Of a stretch of 64,000 nucleotides of DNA, positions 48,697 to 58,213 are shown in pieces; positions within the stretch are counted from its first letter, which is position 1; every line of letters starts with the position of its first letter. The notes under the pieces are model-generated. The model had not been told where the DNA came from, ran no database searches, and worked only from the letters and a program-made list of their open reading frames with translations. The stretch lies in NCBI GenBank assembly GCA_910585525.1, contig CAJUFR010000002.1, forward strand, positions 46,765 to 110,764, read 5' to 3'. Made by a program: the position numbers and the translations under genes. The DNA is from an uncultured Angelakisella sp. (GTDB taxonomy: Bacteria; Bacillota; Clostridia; Oscillospirales; Ruminococcaceae).

Positions 48697-49557
48697 ATGA
48701 GCTGCACCATCTTCATCCGGGAGCGGATGGATGCCTTCACCGCTACCGAGGCCCGTCTGGCCCGGTACCTTCTCAGCCACAGCGCCGGCGTGGTGCGGAT
48801 GACCGCCCGGGAATTCGCCGAAGCGGCGGGGGTCTCCCCGGCGGCGGCGGTGCGGTTCTCCAAGCGGCTGGGTTTTCAGGGCTTTTTGCAGCTGCGGCTG
48901 GACCTGGCCCGGGAGTTGGCCCAGGGGGAGCCGCTGGACGAGTTCCAGACCGCCATCCGGGACAACGACGATATGGAAACGCTGCTGCGCAAGGCGGAGC
49001 GCATCCACATCCGCAACCTCTCCCTCACCTGCCGGATGGTGGAACCGGCGGTCCTTTCCCGGGCGGTGGAGGAGATACGGGCCCGGCGGCGCATCCACCT
49101 GTTCGGGGTGGGGGCCTCGGGGCTGCTGGCCATGGACTTTCTGTACAAGTCCTCCCGCATCGGTATCCCCGCCTTTTACCATTCCGATGTCCACACCAAC
49201 CTGGCCACCGCCTCCCTGCTGGGACCGGAGGACGCCGCCATCGCCATCAGCTATTCCGGGGAGACCCGGGAGACGGTGCTGGCGGCCCGCACCGCCCGGG
49301 AGCGGGGGGCCTGGGTCATCGCCATCACCTGCGCCAACGGCAACACCCTTTCCGGCCTGGCGGACTGCGTCCTTTACGTCCCCCGGGAGGAACGGGAGCA
49401 CCGGGTGGGGGCTATGACCTCCCGGATGTCCGGCCAGCTGCTGCTGGACCTGCTCTACCTGGGCATCGCCAAGGAGGACCCGGAGGGCACCCAGCAGAGC
49501 CTGCGCCAGACCCGTGAACTGATCCGGGCCTTCCAGTCCGACAAGGGGGAACGATGA
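48697..49557 (+). CDS. RpiR/MurR family transcriptional regulator
   Basis: 286 residues: an N-terminal helix-turn-helix (MTAREFAEAAGVSPAAAVRF, then SKRLGFQGFLQLR) and a C-terminal SIS domain (HLFGVGASGLLAMDFLYK, then ISYSGETRETVLAARTARE). In this context it should sense MurNAc 6-phosphate or GlcNAc 6-phosphate. The ATG is chosen because GGGAGGGGGAGGG precedes it; a TTG 21 bases earlier is not needed. It overlaps the serine hydrolase gene by 4 bases and is divergent from murQ-anmK, with two candidate operators between them. Confidence 0.92.
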   Translation: MSCTIFIRERMDAFTATEARLARYLLSHSAGVVRMTAREFAEAAGVSPAAAVRFSKRLGFQGFLQLRLDLARELAQGEPLDEFQTAIRDNDDMETLLRKAERIHIRNLSLTCRMVEPAVLSRAVEEIRARRRIHLFGVGASGLLAMDFLYKSSRIGIPAFYHSDVHTNLATASLLGPEDAAIAISYSGETRETVLAARTARERGAWVIAITCANGNTLSGLADCVLYVPREEREHRVGAMTSRMSGQLLLDLLYLGIAKEDPEGTQQSLRQTRELIRAFQSDKGER

Positions 49558-50594
49558 CCATGGGCTTTGACTTTGATCGTGTCACCAACATCCTGGAGGG
49601 CTACCGGGAAAAGGGGTACTTCCCCTCGGCGGTCTGCCAGGTGTTCGATAAGGAACGCACCCTGTACCACCACGCCCTGGGGGAGGCCCGGCCGGACAGC
49701 TGGTTCGACCTGGCGTCGGTGAGCAAGTTGCTTTGCACCACCATGCTGCTCTTCGCCATGGGGGAGGGGCGGCTGGCCCCGGGGGATAGGCTGCTGGACC
49801 ACCTGCCGGAGGGGCGTCCCGGCCCCTCCACCCGGGAGCGGCTGAAAGACACCACCATCCGGCAGCTGATGACCCACACCAGCGGCATCCTGGCCTGGTA
49901 CCCCTTCTACAGCGACGGCGGGGACTTTTACGCCATCCTGGAACGGCTGATGGCCACCACCGCCCCGGAGGAGGGGATGGTCTACAGCGACCTGAACTTC
50001 ATGCTGCTGGGCCAGGTCTTTTCCCACGCCACCGGCCTCACCCTCCGGGAGGGGCTGGAGCGGTACCTCCACCGGCAGCTGGGCATCCGGGAGGTGGCCT
50101 ACGGGCCGGTGCCGCCGGAAAGCTGCGTCCCCGGTTCCCGGGGGAACCAGATCGAAAAGCGGATGTGCGCCGACCGGGGCATCACCTTCGACGGCTGGCG
50201 GCCCGACGGGGTCCCTAACAGGGGGGACTGCAACGACGGCAACGCCTACTATTACTGGGGCCAGTGCAGCGGCCACGCCGGGGGCTTCGCCAACTCGGCG
50301 GCGCTGACCAAGCTGGGACAGTTTTTGCTGGCCACCCGGGACCCCTTCTTCCGGGAGGCCATGGAGACCAACGTCCGGGGCCGGGGGCTGGGGTTCGACC
50401 GCAGCGATGTTTACCCCCGGGGCTGCGGCCACAGCGGCTTCACCGGCACCAGTCTTTGGGTCAGCCGGGAGGCCGGCATGGGGGCGGTGATCCTCACCAA
50501 CAAGTACGACTGTCCCCAGGGACACCAGCCCGGTAACTCCAACGAATTCCGCCGGGAGGTCCACAACGCCCTGCTGGCGGGCCTTTCTACCTAA
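49554..50594 (+). CDS. Serine hydrolase, class C beta-lactamase fold (AmiE-like)
   Basis: 346 residues, no signal peptide, so cytoplasmic. The S12-type serine is in DLASVSKLLCTT (SxxK), followed by the second motif VYSDLNFMLLGQ (YxN variant Y-S-D-L-N) and a late HSGFTGTSLWV (H-x-G in place of KTG). In Bacillus the murR-murQ cluster includes AmiE (YbbE), a hydrolase of the same class that removes the peptide from MurNAc-peptides. The position here between the regulator and a peptide ABC transporter supports a similar job. Overlaps the rpiR gene by 4 bases (ATGA). Confidence 0.8.
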   Translation: MTMGFDFDRVTNILEGYREKGYFPSAVCQVFDKERTLYHHALGEARPDSWFDLASVSKLLCTTMLLFAMGEGRLAPGDRLLDHLPEGRPGPSTRERLKDTTIRQLMTHTSGILAWYPFYSDGGDFYAILERLMATTAPEEGMVYSDLNFMLLGQVFSHATGLTLREGLERYLHRQLGIREVAYGPVPPESCVPGSRGNQIEKRMCADRGITFDGWRPDGVPNRGDCNDGNAYYYWGQCSGHAGGFANSAALTKLGQFLLATRDPFFREAMETNVRGRGLGFDRSDVYPRGCGHSGFTGTSLWVSREAGMGAVILTNKYDCPQGHQPGNSNEFRREVHNALLAGLST

Positions 50595-50664
50595 CGTTAT
50601 CCCGCAAGGCGGATGCCTTGTAGCGATAGGATACACACCCAACGAAAAAAGGAGGCATTCTATT

Positions 50665-52302
50665 ATGAGATCGACCAAACGGCTGTTGGCCCTGATTCTG
50701 GCTGGCGTGATGGCGCTGGCCCTGGCCGCCTGCGGCAACAACGGCGGGAGCAGCACTCCCGCCCCCGCTCCCTCCACCCCGGCGTCCGGCTCCGGCACCC
50801 CCGAGCCCGCCCCCGCCCCGGTGGAGCAGATGCTGAAATACGGCACCGACACCTGGCCCGCCGGGTTCGACCCCCACACCATCTCCGCCATTGCGGCCAC
50901 CCGGGTGTTCAACCAGGTGTACGAGACCCTCATCTCCTTCAACCCCGACATGACCTACCAGGGGCTGCTGGCGGAAAGCTGGGAGACCCCGGATGACACC
51001 ACCTACATCTTCCACCTGCGCAAGGGGGTCAAATTCCACAACGGCCGGGAGATGACCGCCGACGACGTCAAGTACAGCTTCGACCGCATCCTGGGCAACA
51101 CCGACGCCGGTGATATCGGCGCCCTGGGCAGCAGCGCCAGCTACTACGGCGGCATCGATTCCATCGAGGTGGTGGACCCCTCCACCATCCAGTTCAAGCT
51201 GAAGGCCCCCAACGCCGCCTTTATGGCCAACCTCACCTCCTCCTATGGCGCCATCGTCCCCAAGGAAGTGGTGGAGGCCAACGGCGGCAGCCTTGCCGCT
51301 ATCGAAACCATGTGCGGCACCGGCCCCTTCGTCTACAAAGATTCGGTGGTGGATAACTACATCACCCTGGAGAAGAACCCCGACTACTGGAACGCCGGTT
51401 CCCCCAAACTGGACGGCATCACCTACTACCTGATGGCCGACGAGAGCACCCGCCTGGCCGCCCTGCGCACCGGGGATATCAACATCTGCTCCCTCTCCGC
51501 CCTGAATCTTTCCGAGGTGCAGAACGACAGCAGCGTGAAGGTCCTCTCCTACCAGTCCAACAACTACACCTACCTGGGCTTCAACCTCTCCAGCCCCAAG
51601 CTCCAGGATAAGAACGTCCGCCAGGCCATGAGCCTTGCGGTGGACCGTGACGCCATCATCGACTACGTCTACAACGGCGAGGCCACCGTCTCCACCTTCG
51701 TCGCCCCCGCCATGGGCCACTGGGTGTGGGATGCCCCCAAGGAATCCCCCCTCTACACCAAGAACATCGACGAGGCCAAAAAGCTGATGGAGGCCGCCGG
51801 GTACGGCGAGAACAACCGGATGACCCTCACCGTGGCCGCCGGCCTGCTGGATTCCATCCGTGACACCGTGGTGGTGCTCCAGCAGCAGCTGAAGGAGATC
51901 TACATCGACATCGAGATCAGCAACCTGGAATCCGGCGAGTATGTGGATATCTGGGGCAAGATGGACACCCCGGAGGCCGGCTTTGACGCCATGTGCGGCC
52001 AGAACGGCTCCGGCACCGACCCCAACCGCGCCGTCAGCTTCTTCTTCTCCTCCACCGGCAACGCCAACGTCTGGGGCTACAACAACCCCCGCGTGGATGA
52101 ACTCTGCGCCCAGGGCGTGGCCACCACCGACGAGGCCAAGCGGGAAGCCTGCTACCTGGAGGCCCAGCAGATCGTCATCGACGAGTGCCCCAACCTCTTC
52201 TTCGCCAGCCCCATGGAGTATTTCTTCGTCAGCGCTGGCCTGGAGGGCTTCGCCCCCTACGCCGCCAACGCCAACGACTTCAACAACATCACCCTGAAGT
52301 GA
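50665..52302 (+). CDS. Peptide ABC transporter, substrate-binding lipoprotein
   Basis: 545 residues, full OppA/DppA size. MRSTKRLLALILAGVMALAL leads to lipobox LAAC, so the protein is lipid-anchored outside the cell. A Pro/Ser linker is followed by the SBP_bac_5 fold with LAESWETPDDTTYIFHLRKG and VKFHNGREMTADDVKYSFDR, classic family stretches. The ligand may be a muropeptide because of the neighbours; the binding pocket cannot be judged here. AAAAAAGGAGG precedes the start and the permease genes follow 84 bases later. Confidence 0.92.
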   Translation: MRSTKRLLALILAGVMALALAACGNNGGSSTPAPAPSTPASGSGTPEPAPAPVEQMLKYGTDTWPAGFDPHTISAIAATRVFNQVYETLISFNPDMTYQGLLAESWETPDDTTYIFHLRKGVKFHNGREMTADDVKYSFDRILGNTDAGDIGALGSSASYYGGIDSIEVVDPSTIQFKLKAPNAAFMANLTSSYGAIVPKEVVEANGGSLAAIETMCGTGPFVYKDSVVDNYITLEKNPDYWNAGSPKLDGITYYLMADESTRLAALRTGDINICSLSALNLSEVQNDSSVKVLSYQSNNYTYLGFNLSSPKLQDKNVRQAMSLAVDRDAIIDYVYNGEATVSTFVAPAMGHWVWDAPKESPLYTKNIDEAKKLMEAAGYGENNRMTLTVAAGLLDSIRDTVVVLQQQLKEIYIDIEISNLESGEYVDIWGKMDTPEAGFDAMCGQNGSGTDPNRAVSFFFSSTGNANVWGYNNPRVDELCAQGVATTDEAKREACYLEAQQIVIDECPNLFFASPMEYFFVSAGLEGFAPYAANANDFNNITLK

Positions 52303-52385
52303 TATCCAGGACCTGAGCGGCTGGTACAGGGCGGGGGACAGCCCTGCCCTGTACCGGCCTTCCATTTTTGTGACGGAGGGGTTTT

Positions 52386-53330
52386 ATGAGGAATTACATC
52401 ATTCGCCGTCTCCTCCAGCTTCTTCCTGTGCTGCTGGGGATCAGTATCGTCATCTTCGCGGTGCTCCGGCTCATCCCCGGGGGCTTCGCCTCCGGGATGC
52501 TGGGCATCGACGCCACCCCGGAACTCATCGCCCAGGTGGAGGCCCGGTACGGCCTGGACCAGCCCGCCGTCACCCAGTACCTCCGGTGGATGGGCGGGGT
52601 GCTCCGGGGGGACTTCGGCCAGTCCTTCCGCTCCGGGGCGGCCATCCTGCCGGAGATGCTGGACCGCTTCGGCGCCACCGCTGAACTCACCATCCTGGCC
52701 GCCCTCATCTCCTGGTGCATCGCCCTGCCCCTGGGCATCCTGGCGGCAGTGAAGCGCAACTCCATGGTGGACCGGGTGGTCCGGGTGGCCGCCCTGCTGG
52801 GGGTCTCCATCCCCGGCTTCGCCCTTTCCATTTTGGTCATCCTGCTGCTCTCCATGGTGTTCAACTACTACCCGCCCCTGGACTACGTGGGGTTCTTCGC
52901 CGACCCGGTGAAGAACCTGGAGATCATGGCCCTGCCCGCCCTGATCCTGGGGGCCAGCATGTCCGGTTCGGTGATGCGGATGACCCGCTCCTCGGTGCTG
53001 GAGATATTCCGCCAGGATTTTGTCAAGACAGTCCGGGCCAAGGGGGCCAGCGAGGGGGTCACCATCGTCCGCCATGTGCTGCGCAACGCCCTCATCCCCA
53101 TCGTCACCCTGGTGGGGATGCAGATCGGCTCGCTGCTGGGGGGCGCGGTGGTCATCGAGCAGATATTCTCCCTCCCCGGCCTGGGGCTGATGACCCTTAC
53201 CGGCATCAACAACCGGGATTACCCGGTGGTGCAGGGGTGCGTGCTGTTCATCGCCTTCATCTACGTGCTGGTCAACCTGATCGTGGACCTGCTCTACGCC
53301 TACATCGACCCGCGCATCTCGTATGACTGA
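52386..53330 (+). CDS. Peptide ABC transporter permease (DppB type)
   Basis: 314 residues with six membrane helices. The N-terminus reads IIRRLLQLLPVLLGISIVIF and then RYGLDQPAVTQYLRWMGGVL, typical of DppB/OppB. The EAA coupling loop is KGASEGVTIVRHVLRNALIP. GACGGAGGGG lies 6 bases upstream of the start. Followed 11 bases later by the second permease gene. Confidence 0.93.
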   Translation: MRNYIIRRLLQLLPVLLGISIVIFAVLRLIPGGFASGMLGIDATPELIAQVEARYGLDQPAVTQYLRWMGGVLRGDFGQSFRSGAAILPEMLDRFGATAELTILAALISWCIALPLGILAAVKRNSMVDRVVRVAALLGVSIPGFALSILVILLLSMVFNYYPPLDYVGFFADPVKNLEIMALPALILGASMSGSVMRMTRSSVLEIFRQDFVKTVRAKGASEGVTIVRHVLRNALIPIVTLVGMQIGSLLGGAVVIEQIFSLPGLGLMTLTGINNRDYPVVQGCVLFIAFIYVLVNLIVDLLYAYIDPRISYD

Positions 53331-53341
53331 GGAGGGAGAGA

Positions 53342-54175
53342 ATGAGAAGTTTAGTATCCACGCTGCGGGACCTGTGGAAGGACCCTATGGGGAGGATCGG
53401 CATCATCGGCATCTTCCTCCTGATCTTTATGGCTGTCTTTGCCGGGCAGCTGGCCCCCTACCCCTATGACGGCATCGGCATGAAGTTCCAGCCCCCCTCG
53501 GCGGAACACCTCTTCGGCACCGACAAGTTCGGCCGGGACGTGTTCAGCCGGGTGCTGTACGGGGCGGGGGTCTCCCTGGAGGTGGGCATCATCGCCGTGG
53601 GCATCGGGGCCGGCTTCGGCTACCTGCTGGGCCTGGTGGCCGGCTACTTTGAGGGCTGGACCGACCGGGTCATCATGTGCCTGATGGACATCCTTTTCGC
53701 CTTCCCCTCCATCCTGCTGGCGATCTTTATCTCGGCGGTGCTGGGCAAGGGCATCGGTCCCACCATGGTGGCCATCGGCATCGTCAACATCCCGGTGTTC
53801 TGCCGCACCGTCCGGGCGGCGGTGATCTCCGCCAAGGGACTGGAGTATGTCAAAAACGCCCAGAGCGTGGGGGTCAGGACCTGGCCCATCCTGGTGCGTC
53901 ACATCTCCCCCAACGTGGTGGCCCCCTTCACCGTCCAGGCCACCCTGGCCCTCTCCGGGGCCATCCTCACCGAGGCCACCCTCAGCTTCCTGGGGATGGG
54001 CATCCAGCCGCCGGACCCCTCCTGGGGCTCGATGCTGGCGGAGGCCCGGGCCAACATGGCCCGCAGCCCCTGGACCGCCCTCTTCCCCCTGCTGTTCATC
54101 GTGGTGACCATTCTGGTGTTCAACATCCTGGGGGACGCCCTGCGGGATGTGCTGGACCCCAAGCTGAAGGTTTAG
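53342..54175 (+). CDS. Peptide ABC transporter permease (DppC type)
   Basis: 277 residues, six membrane helices. DppC landmarks are LAPYPYDGIGMKFQPPSAEH, FGTDKFGRDVFSRVLYGAGV and the EAA loop SVGVRTWPILVRHISPNVVA. GAGGAGGGAGAG precedes the start. Together with the DppB-type protein it forms the heterodimeric pore; ATPase genes follow directly (10 bases). Confidence 0.93.
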   Translation: MRSLVSTLRDLWKDPMGRIGIIGIFLLIFMAVFAGQLAPYPYDGIGMKFQPPSAEHLFGTDKFGRDVFSRVLYGAGVSLEVGIIAVGIGAGFGYLLGLVAGYFEGWTDRVIMCLMDILFAFPSILLAIFISAVLGKGIGPTMVAIGIVNIPVFCRTVRAAVISAKGLEYVKNAQSVGVRTWPILVRHISPNVVAPFTVQATLALSGAILTEATLSFLGMGIQPPDPSWGSMLAEARANMARSPWTALFPLLFIVVTILVFNILGDALRDVLDPKLKV

Positions 54176-54185
54176 GAGGGACGAT

Positions 54186-55205
54186 ATGGAACATCTGCTT
54201 GAGATGAGAGACCTCTCCATCGACCTTTACCGGGGCAAGCGGACCCTGCCGGTGAAGCTGGTGGAGGGGGTGGACCTTTCCATCGGCAAGAAGCGCAGCT
54301 TCGGGGTGGTGGGGGAGAGCGGCTGCGGCAAGAGCATCACCTGCTCCTCCATCATGGGGCTGCTCTCCTTCCCCCTCAGCGTGGGGAAGGGGAGTTCCAT
54401 CCGCTTCGCCTGCAGCGACGGGCAGGAGGTGGAGATCACCTCCCTTTCCCCCGCCGGGCTGCGGAAGCTGCGGGGCAAGGAGATCTCCATGATCTTCCAG
54501 GAGCCCATGACCGCCCTGGACCCCATGTACACCATCGAGGCGCAGATCGCCGAGGCCCTCTCCTTCCACACCGCCATGACCAAGGGGGAGATGCACGACG
54601 CCGCCCTGGAGATGCTGCGGAAGGTGAAGATCCCCCGGCCGGACCAGATACTGAAGGACTACCCCCACCACCTTTCCGGCGGGATGCTCCAGCGGGTGAT
54701 GATCGCCATCGCCCTTATCAACAACCCCCGGCTGCTCATCGCCGACGAGCCTACCACCGCCCTGGACGTCACCATCCAGGCCCAGATACTGGACCTGATG
54801 AACGAACTGCGGGAGGGCTACGATACCTCGGTCATCATGATCACCCACGACCTGGGGGTCATCGCCGAGACCTGCGAGGAGGTGGCGGTGTTCTACGCCG
54901 GGCAGGTGGTGGAGCAGGCCAGCGTGGAGGCTATCTTCCACGAGACCGCCCACCCCTACACCAGCGGCCTGCTCCAGTCGGTGACCTCCCTGGACAGCGC
55001 CCAGAAGGAACTGTACACCATCCGGGGCGCCGTCCCCACCGCCGGCAACTTCTCCCCCGGCTGCCGCTTCGCCGACCGGTGCAGCCGGTGCATGCCGGTC
55101 TGCAAGGAGAAGGCCCCGGCTTTGACCCAGGTGGCCCCCGGCCACCTCTGCCGCTGCTGGCTCCACGCCGGGGCGGAGAACATGGGAAAGGAGGAGGCGG
55201 TATGA
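54186..55205 (+). CDS. Peptide ABC transporter ATP-binding protein (DppD type)
   Basis: 339 residues. Walker [18 protein letters not shown] signature [17 protein letters not shown], Walker [14 protein letters not shown], switch histidine in MITHDLGV, and a C-terminal oligopeptide/dipeptide extension with four cysteines ([15 protein letters not shown]) that may hold an Fe-S cluster, known in DppD proteins. Tightly coupled to the permease gene upstream and to the next ATPase gene (4-base overlap). Confidence 0.94.
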   Translation: MEHLLEMRDLSIDLYRGKRTLPVKLVEGVDLSIGKKRSFGVVGESGCGKSITCSSIMGLLSFPLSVGKGSSIRFACSDGQEVEITSLSPAGLRKLRGKEISMIFQEPMTALDPMYTIEAQIAEALSFHTAMTKGEMHDAALEMLRKVKIPRPDQILKDYPHHLSGGMLQRVMIAIALINNPRLLIADEPTTALDVTIQAQILDLMNELREGYDTSVIMITHDLGVIAETCEEVAVFYAGQVVEQASVEAIFHETAHPYTSGLLQSVTSLDSAQKELYTIRGAVPTAGNFSPGCRFADRCSRCMPVCKEKAPALTQVAPGHLCRCWLHAGAENMGKEEAV

Positions 55206-56182
55206 GCGAGAAAAAGATCCTGGTGGATGTCCAGGAGCTGCGGACCTACTTCCCCATCCAGGGGGGCGTGGTGCGCAAGACCATCGGCCATGTCCACGCG
55301 GTGGAGGATGTCTCCTTCCAGATACGGGAGCAGGAGACCTTCGGCCTGGTAGGGGAGAGCGGCTGCGGCAAATCCACCACCGGCCGGACGCTGCTGCGGC
55401 TCATCCAGCCCACGGCGGGCAGGGTGCTGTTCGACGGGGTGGACCTCTCCGCCCTGAGCAAGGAGGAGATGCGGAAAAAGCGCCGGGACATGCAGCTGGT
55501 GTTCCAGGACCCCTATGCCTCCCTCAACCCTCGGATGACGGTGCGCCGCCTGCTGGAGGAGCCGCTGGTCACCCACTTTACCCTCACCCAGGGGGAGTTG
55601 GAGGAGAAGGTCAGCTGGATCGCCCAGGCGGTGGGCCTGGCCCCGGAGCAGCTGGAGCGGTACCCCCACCAGTTTTCCGGCGGTCAGCGCCAGCGCATCA
55701 GCATCGCCCGGGCCCTGGTGACCAAGCCCAGGTTCGTGGTGGCGGATGAGCCGGTCTCCGCCCTGGATGTCTCCATCCAGGCCCAGATACTGAACCTTCT
55801 CATGGGGCTCCAGCAGGAGTTGAAGCTGTCCTATCTCTTTATCTCCCACGACCTCAACGTGGTGCGCCACATCAGTGACCGGGTGGGGGTGATGTACCTG
55901 GGGCGGCTGGTGGAGAGCGGCCCCACCGAGGAGGTCTACCTCCGGCCTGTCCACCCCTACACCCAGGCCCTTCTCTCCGCCATCCCCAAGCGGGACCCCA
56001 GCCAGGAGAAGCAGCGCATCCACCTGGAAGGGGATGTCCCCAGCCCCGCCGACCCGCCCAAGGGCTGCGCCTTCCACGACCGCTGCCCCCGGTGTATGGA
56101 TATCTGCCGCCAGCAGGTCCCCCCGGAGACCGAACCGGAGCCGGGCCACAGGGTGCGGTGCCATCTGGTCCAAGGAGCATGA
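55202..56182 (+). CDS. Peptide ABC transporter ATP-binding protein (DppF/OppF type)
   Basis: 326 residues. Walker [16 protein letters not shown], signature HQFSGGQRQRISIARAL, Walker B FVVADEPVSALDVS and switch SHDLNVV. The OppF-type N-terminus RTYFPIQGGVVRKTIG and the C-terminal GCAFHDRCPRCMDIC extension complete it. The start overlaps the DppD-type stop (ATGA). It is the last gene of the transporter and ends at a strong hairpin. Confidence 0.94.
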   Translation: MSEKKILVDVQELRTYFPIQGGVVRKTIGHVHAVEDVSFQIREQETFGLVGESGCGKSTTGRTLLRLIQPTAGRVLFDGVDLSALSKEEMRKKRRDMQLVFQDPYASLNPRMTVRRLLEEPLVTHFTLTQGELEEKVSWIAQAVGLAPEQLERYPHQFSGGQRQRISIARALVTKPRFVVADEPVSALDVSIQAQILNLLMGLQQELKLSYLFISHDLNVVRHISDRVGVMYLGRLVESGPTEEVYLRPVHPYTQALLSAIPKRDPSQEKQRIHLEGDVPSPADPPKGCAFHDRCPRCMDICRQQVPPETEPEPGHRVRCHLVQGA

Positions 56183-56183
56183 C

Positions 56184-56218
56184 GAAGCCCCCCTGCCTGG
56201 GAAGCAGGGGGGCTTTAT
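56184..56218 (+). terminator. Terminator of the peptide transporter operon
   Basis: AAGCCCCCCTGC pairs with GCAGGGGGGCTT, followed by TATTTG. Confidence 0.8.
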
Positions 56219-56251
56219 TTGTAGATGCGATAACGAATTATACCATAAGTA

Positions 56252-56902
56252 TTATTTCTCCTCAAATATCCCCCGGATCGCCTCGGCGGCCGCCTGGCCC
56301 AAAGCCCGGTGGCTCTCGGGGCTAAAGTGGATGCAGTCGGTCAACTCCGGCTCGGCGTACTGGGAGGCGTGGATGACCCAGGTACCCTTCTCCTTGGCCA
56401 GCGCCTCGTACTTCTCCGGCAGCAGCAGCGTCTCCTTGGGGGCGAAGCGCAGGGCGTGGCCGGGGCGCAGTTCCGGTATCTCCTCTGCGATGCGGGCCGG
56501 GGACATGAGGAGGATGCGGGGCTGGTCCCGGAAGATGGGGGAGAAGCTGCAAAACAGCTGGTCCGCCCCCCGCACCATGTCAATGAGACGGCTCACCCCC
56601 CGGATAACCCCGTCGGCGTCGGTAAATTTCAGGTCGTTGCCCCCCAGGGCCAACACCACCAGGTCCAGGGGAGCGTGGGCCAGCATGGAGTAGCCCAGGT
56701 TGTCCTTGCCGCACCGGAAGGGGACCACAGGGTCCTCGTACACGGTGGTGCGGCCGCTGATGCTGTCCTCAATGATCCGGTACTCCGGCCCCAGCAGGGC
56801 GGCGGCCACGGCGGGCCAGCGGGAATCCTCGGGGTAGCGGGTGCATTTGGCGGGGACATGGCCCCAGCTGTTGGAATCACCAAACACCAAAACTCGTTTC
56901 AT
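56252..56902 (-). CDS. SGNH/GDSL-family esterase
   Basis: 216 residues, no signal peptide. Block I is LVFGDSNSWGHVP with the catalytic serine, block III is LALGGNDLKF with the oxyanion Asn, and block V DCIHFSPESHRAL with the catalytic Asp and His. These hydrolases remove acyl or acetyl groups from sugars or lipids. The ATG follows AAGGAG by 8 bases; the GTG 9 bases earlier overlaps the signal and is rejected. The gene lies 12 bases after dctM and so joins the TRAP operon, suggesting an acylated substrate. Confidence 0.87.
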   Translation of the reverse strand: MKRVLVFGDSNSWGHVPAKCTRYPEDSRWPAVAAALLGPEYRIIEDSISGRTTVYEDPVVPFRCGKDNLGYSMLAHAPLDLVVLALGGNDLKFTDADGVIRGVSRLIDMVRGADQLFCSFSPIFRDQPRILLMSPARIAEEIPELRPGHALRFAPKETLLLPEKYEALAKEKGTWVIHASQYAEPELTDCIHFSPESHRALGQAAAEAIRGIFEEK

Positions 56903-56914
56903 CTTTTTCACTCC

Positions 56915-58213
56915 TTATCCATAGATCAGGTTAGGCAGGAAGGTGACGATGCCCGGGAAAACAGCCATCAGCAGCATCACCGACAGCATGGCCACGATGA
57001 AGCCCCAGGCGTATTTGACGAACTGGGGAACGCTGACGTCGGTGAGGTTGCAGGTGATGTACATCAGGGTGCCGAAGGGGGGCGTCAGGCAGCCGCAGTA
57101 GAGGTTCACCAGCATGATCATGCCAAAGACGATCAGGTCGATCTCGTAGGCGGCGGCGATGGGGTAGAGCAGCGGGGTGAGGATGAGCAGCAGCGCCGAG
57201 CCGTCCAGGAACATCCCCATGACAAAGATCAGCAGGTTGGCGATGATGAGGAACACCCACTTGTTGCCGGAAAAATCCATCAGCATGGCGGCCAGGTCCT
57301 GGGGGATGCGTTCCCAGGAAAGATAGGTGCTGAAGGTCATGGCGGAAACGATGATGAGCATGATGTTGGCGGTGGAGGAAAAAGCCTCCCGGAGGATGGG
57401 CTTGATGTGGGCCGGCTTCAGCTGCCGGTAGATGACCCCGCCGATGAAGAGGGCCAGGACGATGATGACGGTGCCCCCCTCGGTGGCGGTAAAAAAGCCG
57501 CTGCGCAGGCCGAAGATGATAAAGACAGGGATGGCGAAGGCCCAGATGCTCTTGAGGAAGGCCGCCCCCAGTTCCGGCCAGCTGGCCCGCTTGTCCCGGT
57601 TGCCCTTCCAGTTGTATTTGTGGGAGTAGAGGTAGACCACCAGCATCATGGCAAGGCAGAGCAGCACGCCGGGGACATACCCCGCCGTCCACATCTTGCC
57701 CACCGAAACACCGGTCATGATGCCGTACAGGATCAGCGGCACGCCGGGGGGGATGATGGGGGTGATGAGGCTGGAGGCGGCGGTCACCGCCGTGGCAAAG
57801 GCCCGGGGGTAGCCCAGCCGCTCCATCTCCGGCACCAGTATCTTGCACTGGAGGGCGGCATCGGCGGTGGCGGAGCCGCACATCCCGCCGTTCAGGGTGC
57901 TGAGGAGGATGTTCACATACCCCAGTCCTCCCTTTTTGTGTCCCAGCAGCTTGTCGCAGAAGTCCAGCAGCACGGTGGTGATGCCGGAATAGTTCATAAT
58001 GCACCCCGCCAGGATGAAAAAGGGGCAGGCCAGCAGCGAGGTGGACATCCCCTGGGAGACCAGGGACTGGATGACGCTGGTCATGGGCAGGGTGGTGTTC
58101 AGCACCCCGAAGTAGAACAGCGCCCCGCCCAGCAGGGCCAGCTGCACCGGGATGCCCATGAACATCAGAACAAAAGCCAGCAGCACCGGTAAAAATCGGA
58201 TCATTTCCGCCAT
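56915..58213 (-). CDS. TRAP transporter large permease (DctM type)
   Basis: 432 residues with about 12 membrane helices. TRAP large subunits couple uptake of organic acids or sialic-acid-like compounds to sodium. Landmarks are FMGIPVQLALLGGALFYF, LSTLNGGMCGSATADAAL, SLITPIIPPGVPLILYGI and LDGSALLLILTPLLYP. The stop lies 12 bases before the SGNH gene; the start overlaps the small subunit gene by 13 bases. Confidence 0.93.
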   Translation of the reverse strand: MAEMIRFLPVLLAFVLMFMGIPVQLALLGGALFYFGVLNTTLPMTSVIQSLVSQGMSTSLLACPFFILAGCIMNYSGITTVLLDFCDKLLGHKKGGLGYVNILLSTLNGGMCGSATADAALQCKILVPEMERLGYPRAFATAVTAASSLITPIIPPGVPLILYGIMTGVSVGKMWTAGYVPGVLLCLAMMLVVYLYSHKYNWKGNRDKRASWPELGAAFLKSIWAFAIPVFIIFGLRSGFFTATEGGTVIIVLALFIGGVIYRQLKPAHIKPILREAFSSTANIMLIIVSAMTFSTYLSWERIPQDLAAMLMDFSGNKWVFLIIANLLIFVMGMFLDGSALLLILTPLLYPIAAAYEIDLIVFGMIMLVNLYCGCLTPPFGTLMYITCNLTDVSVPQFVKYAWGFIVAMLSVMLLMAVFPGIVTFLPNLIYG

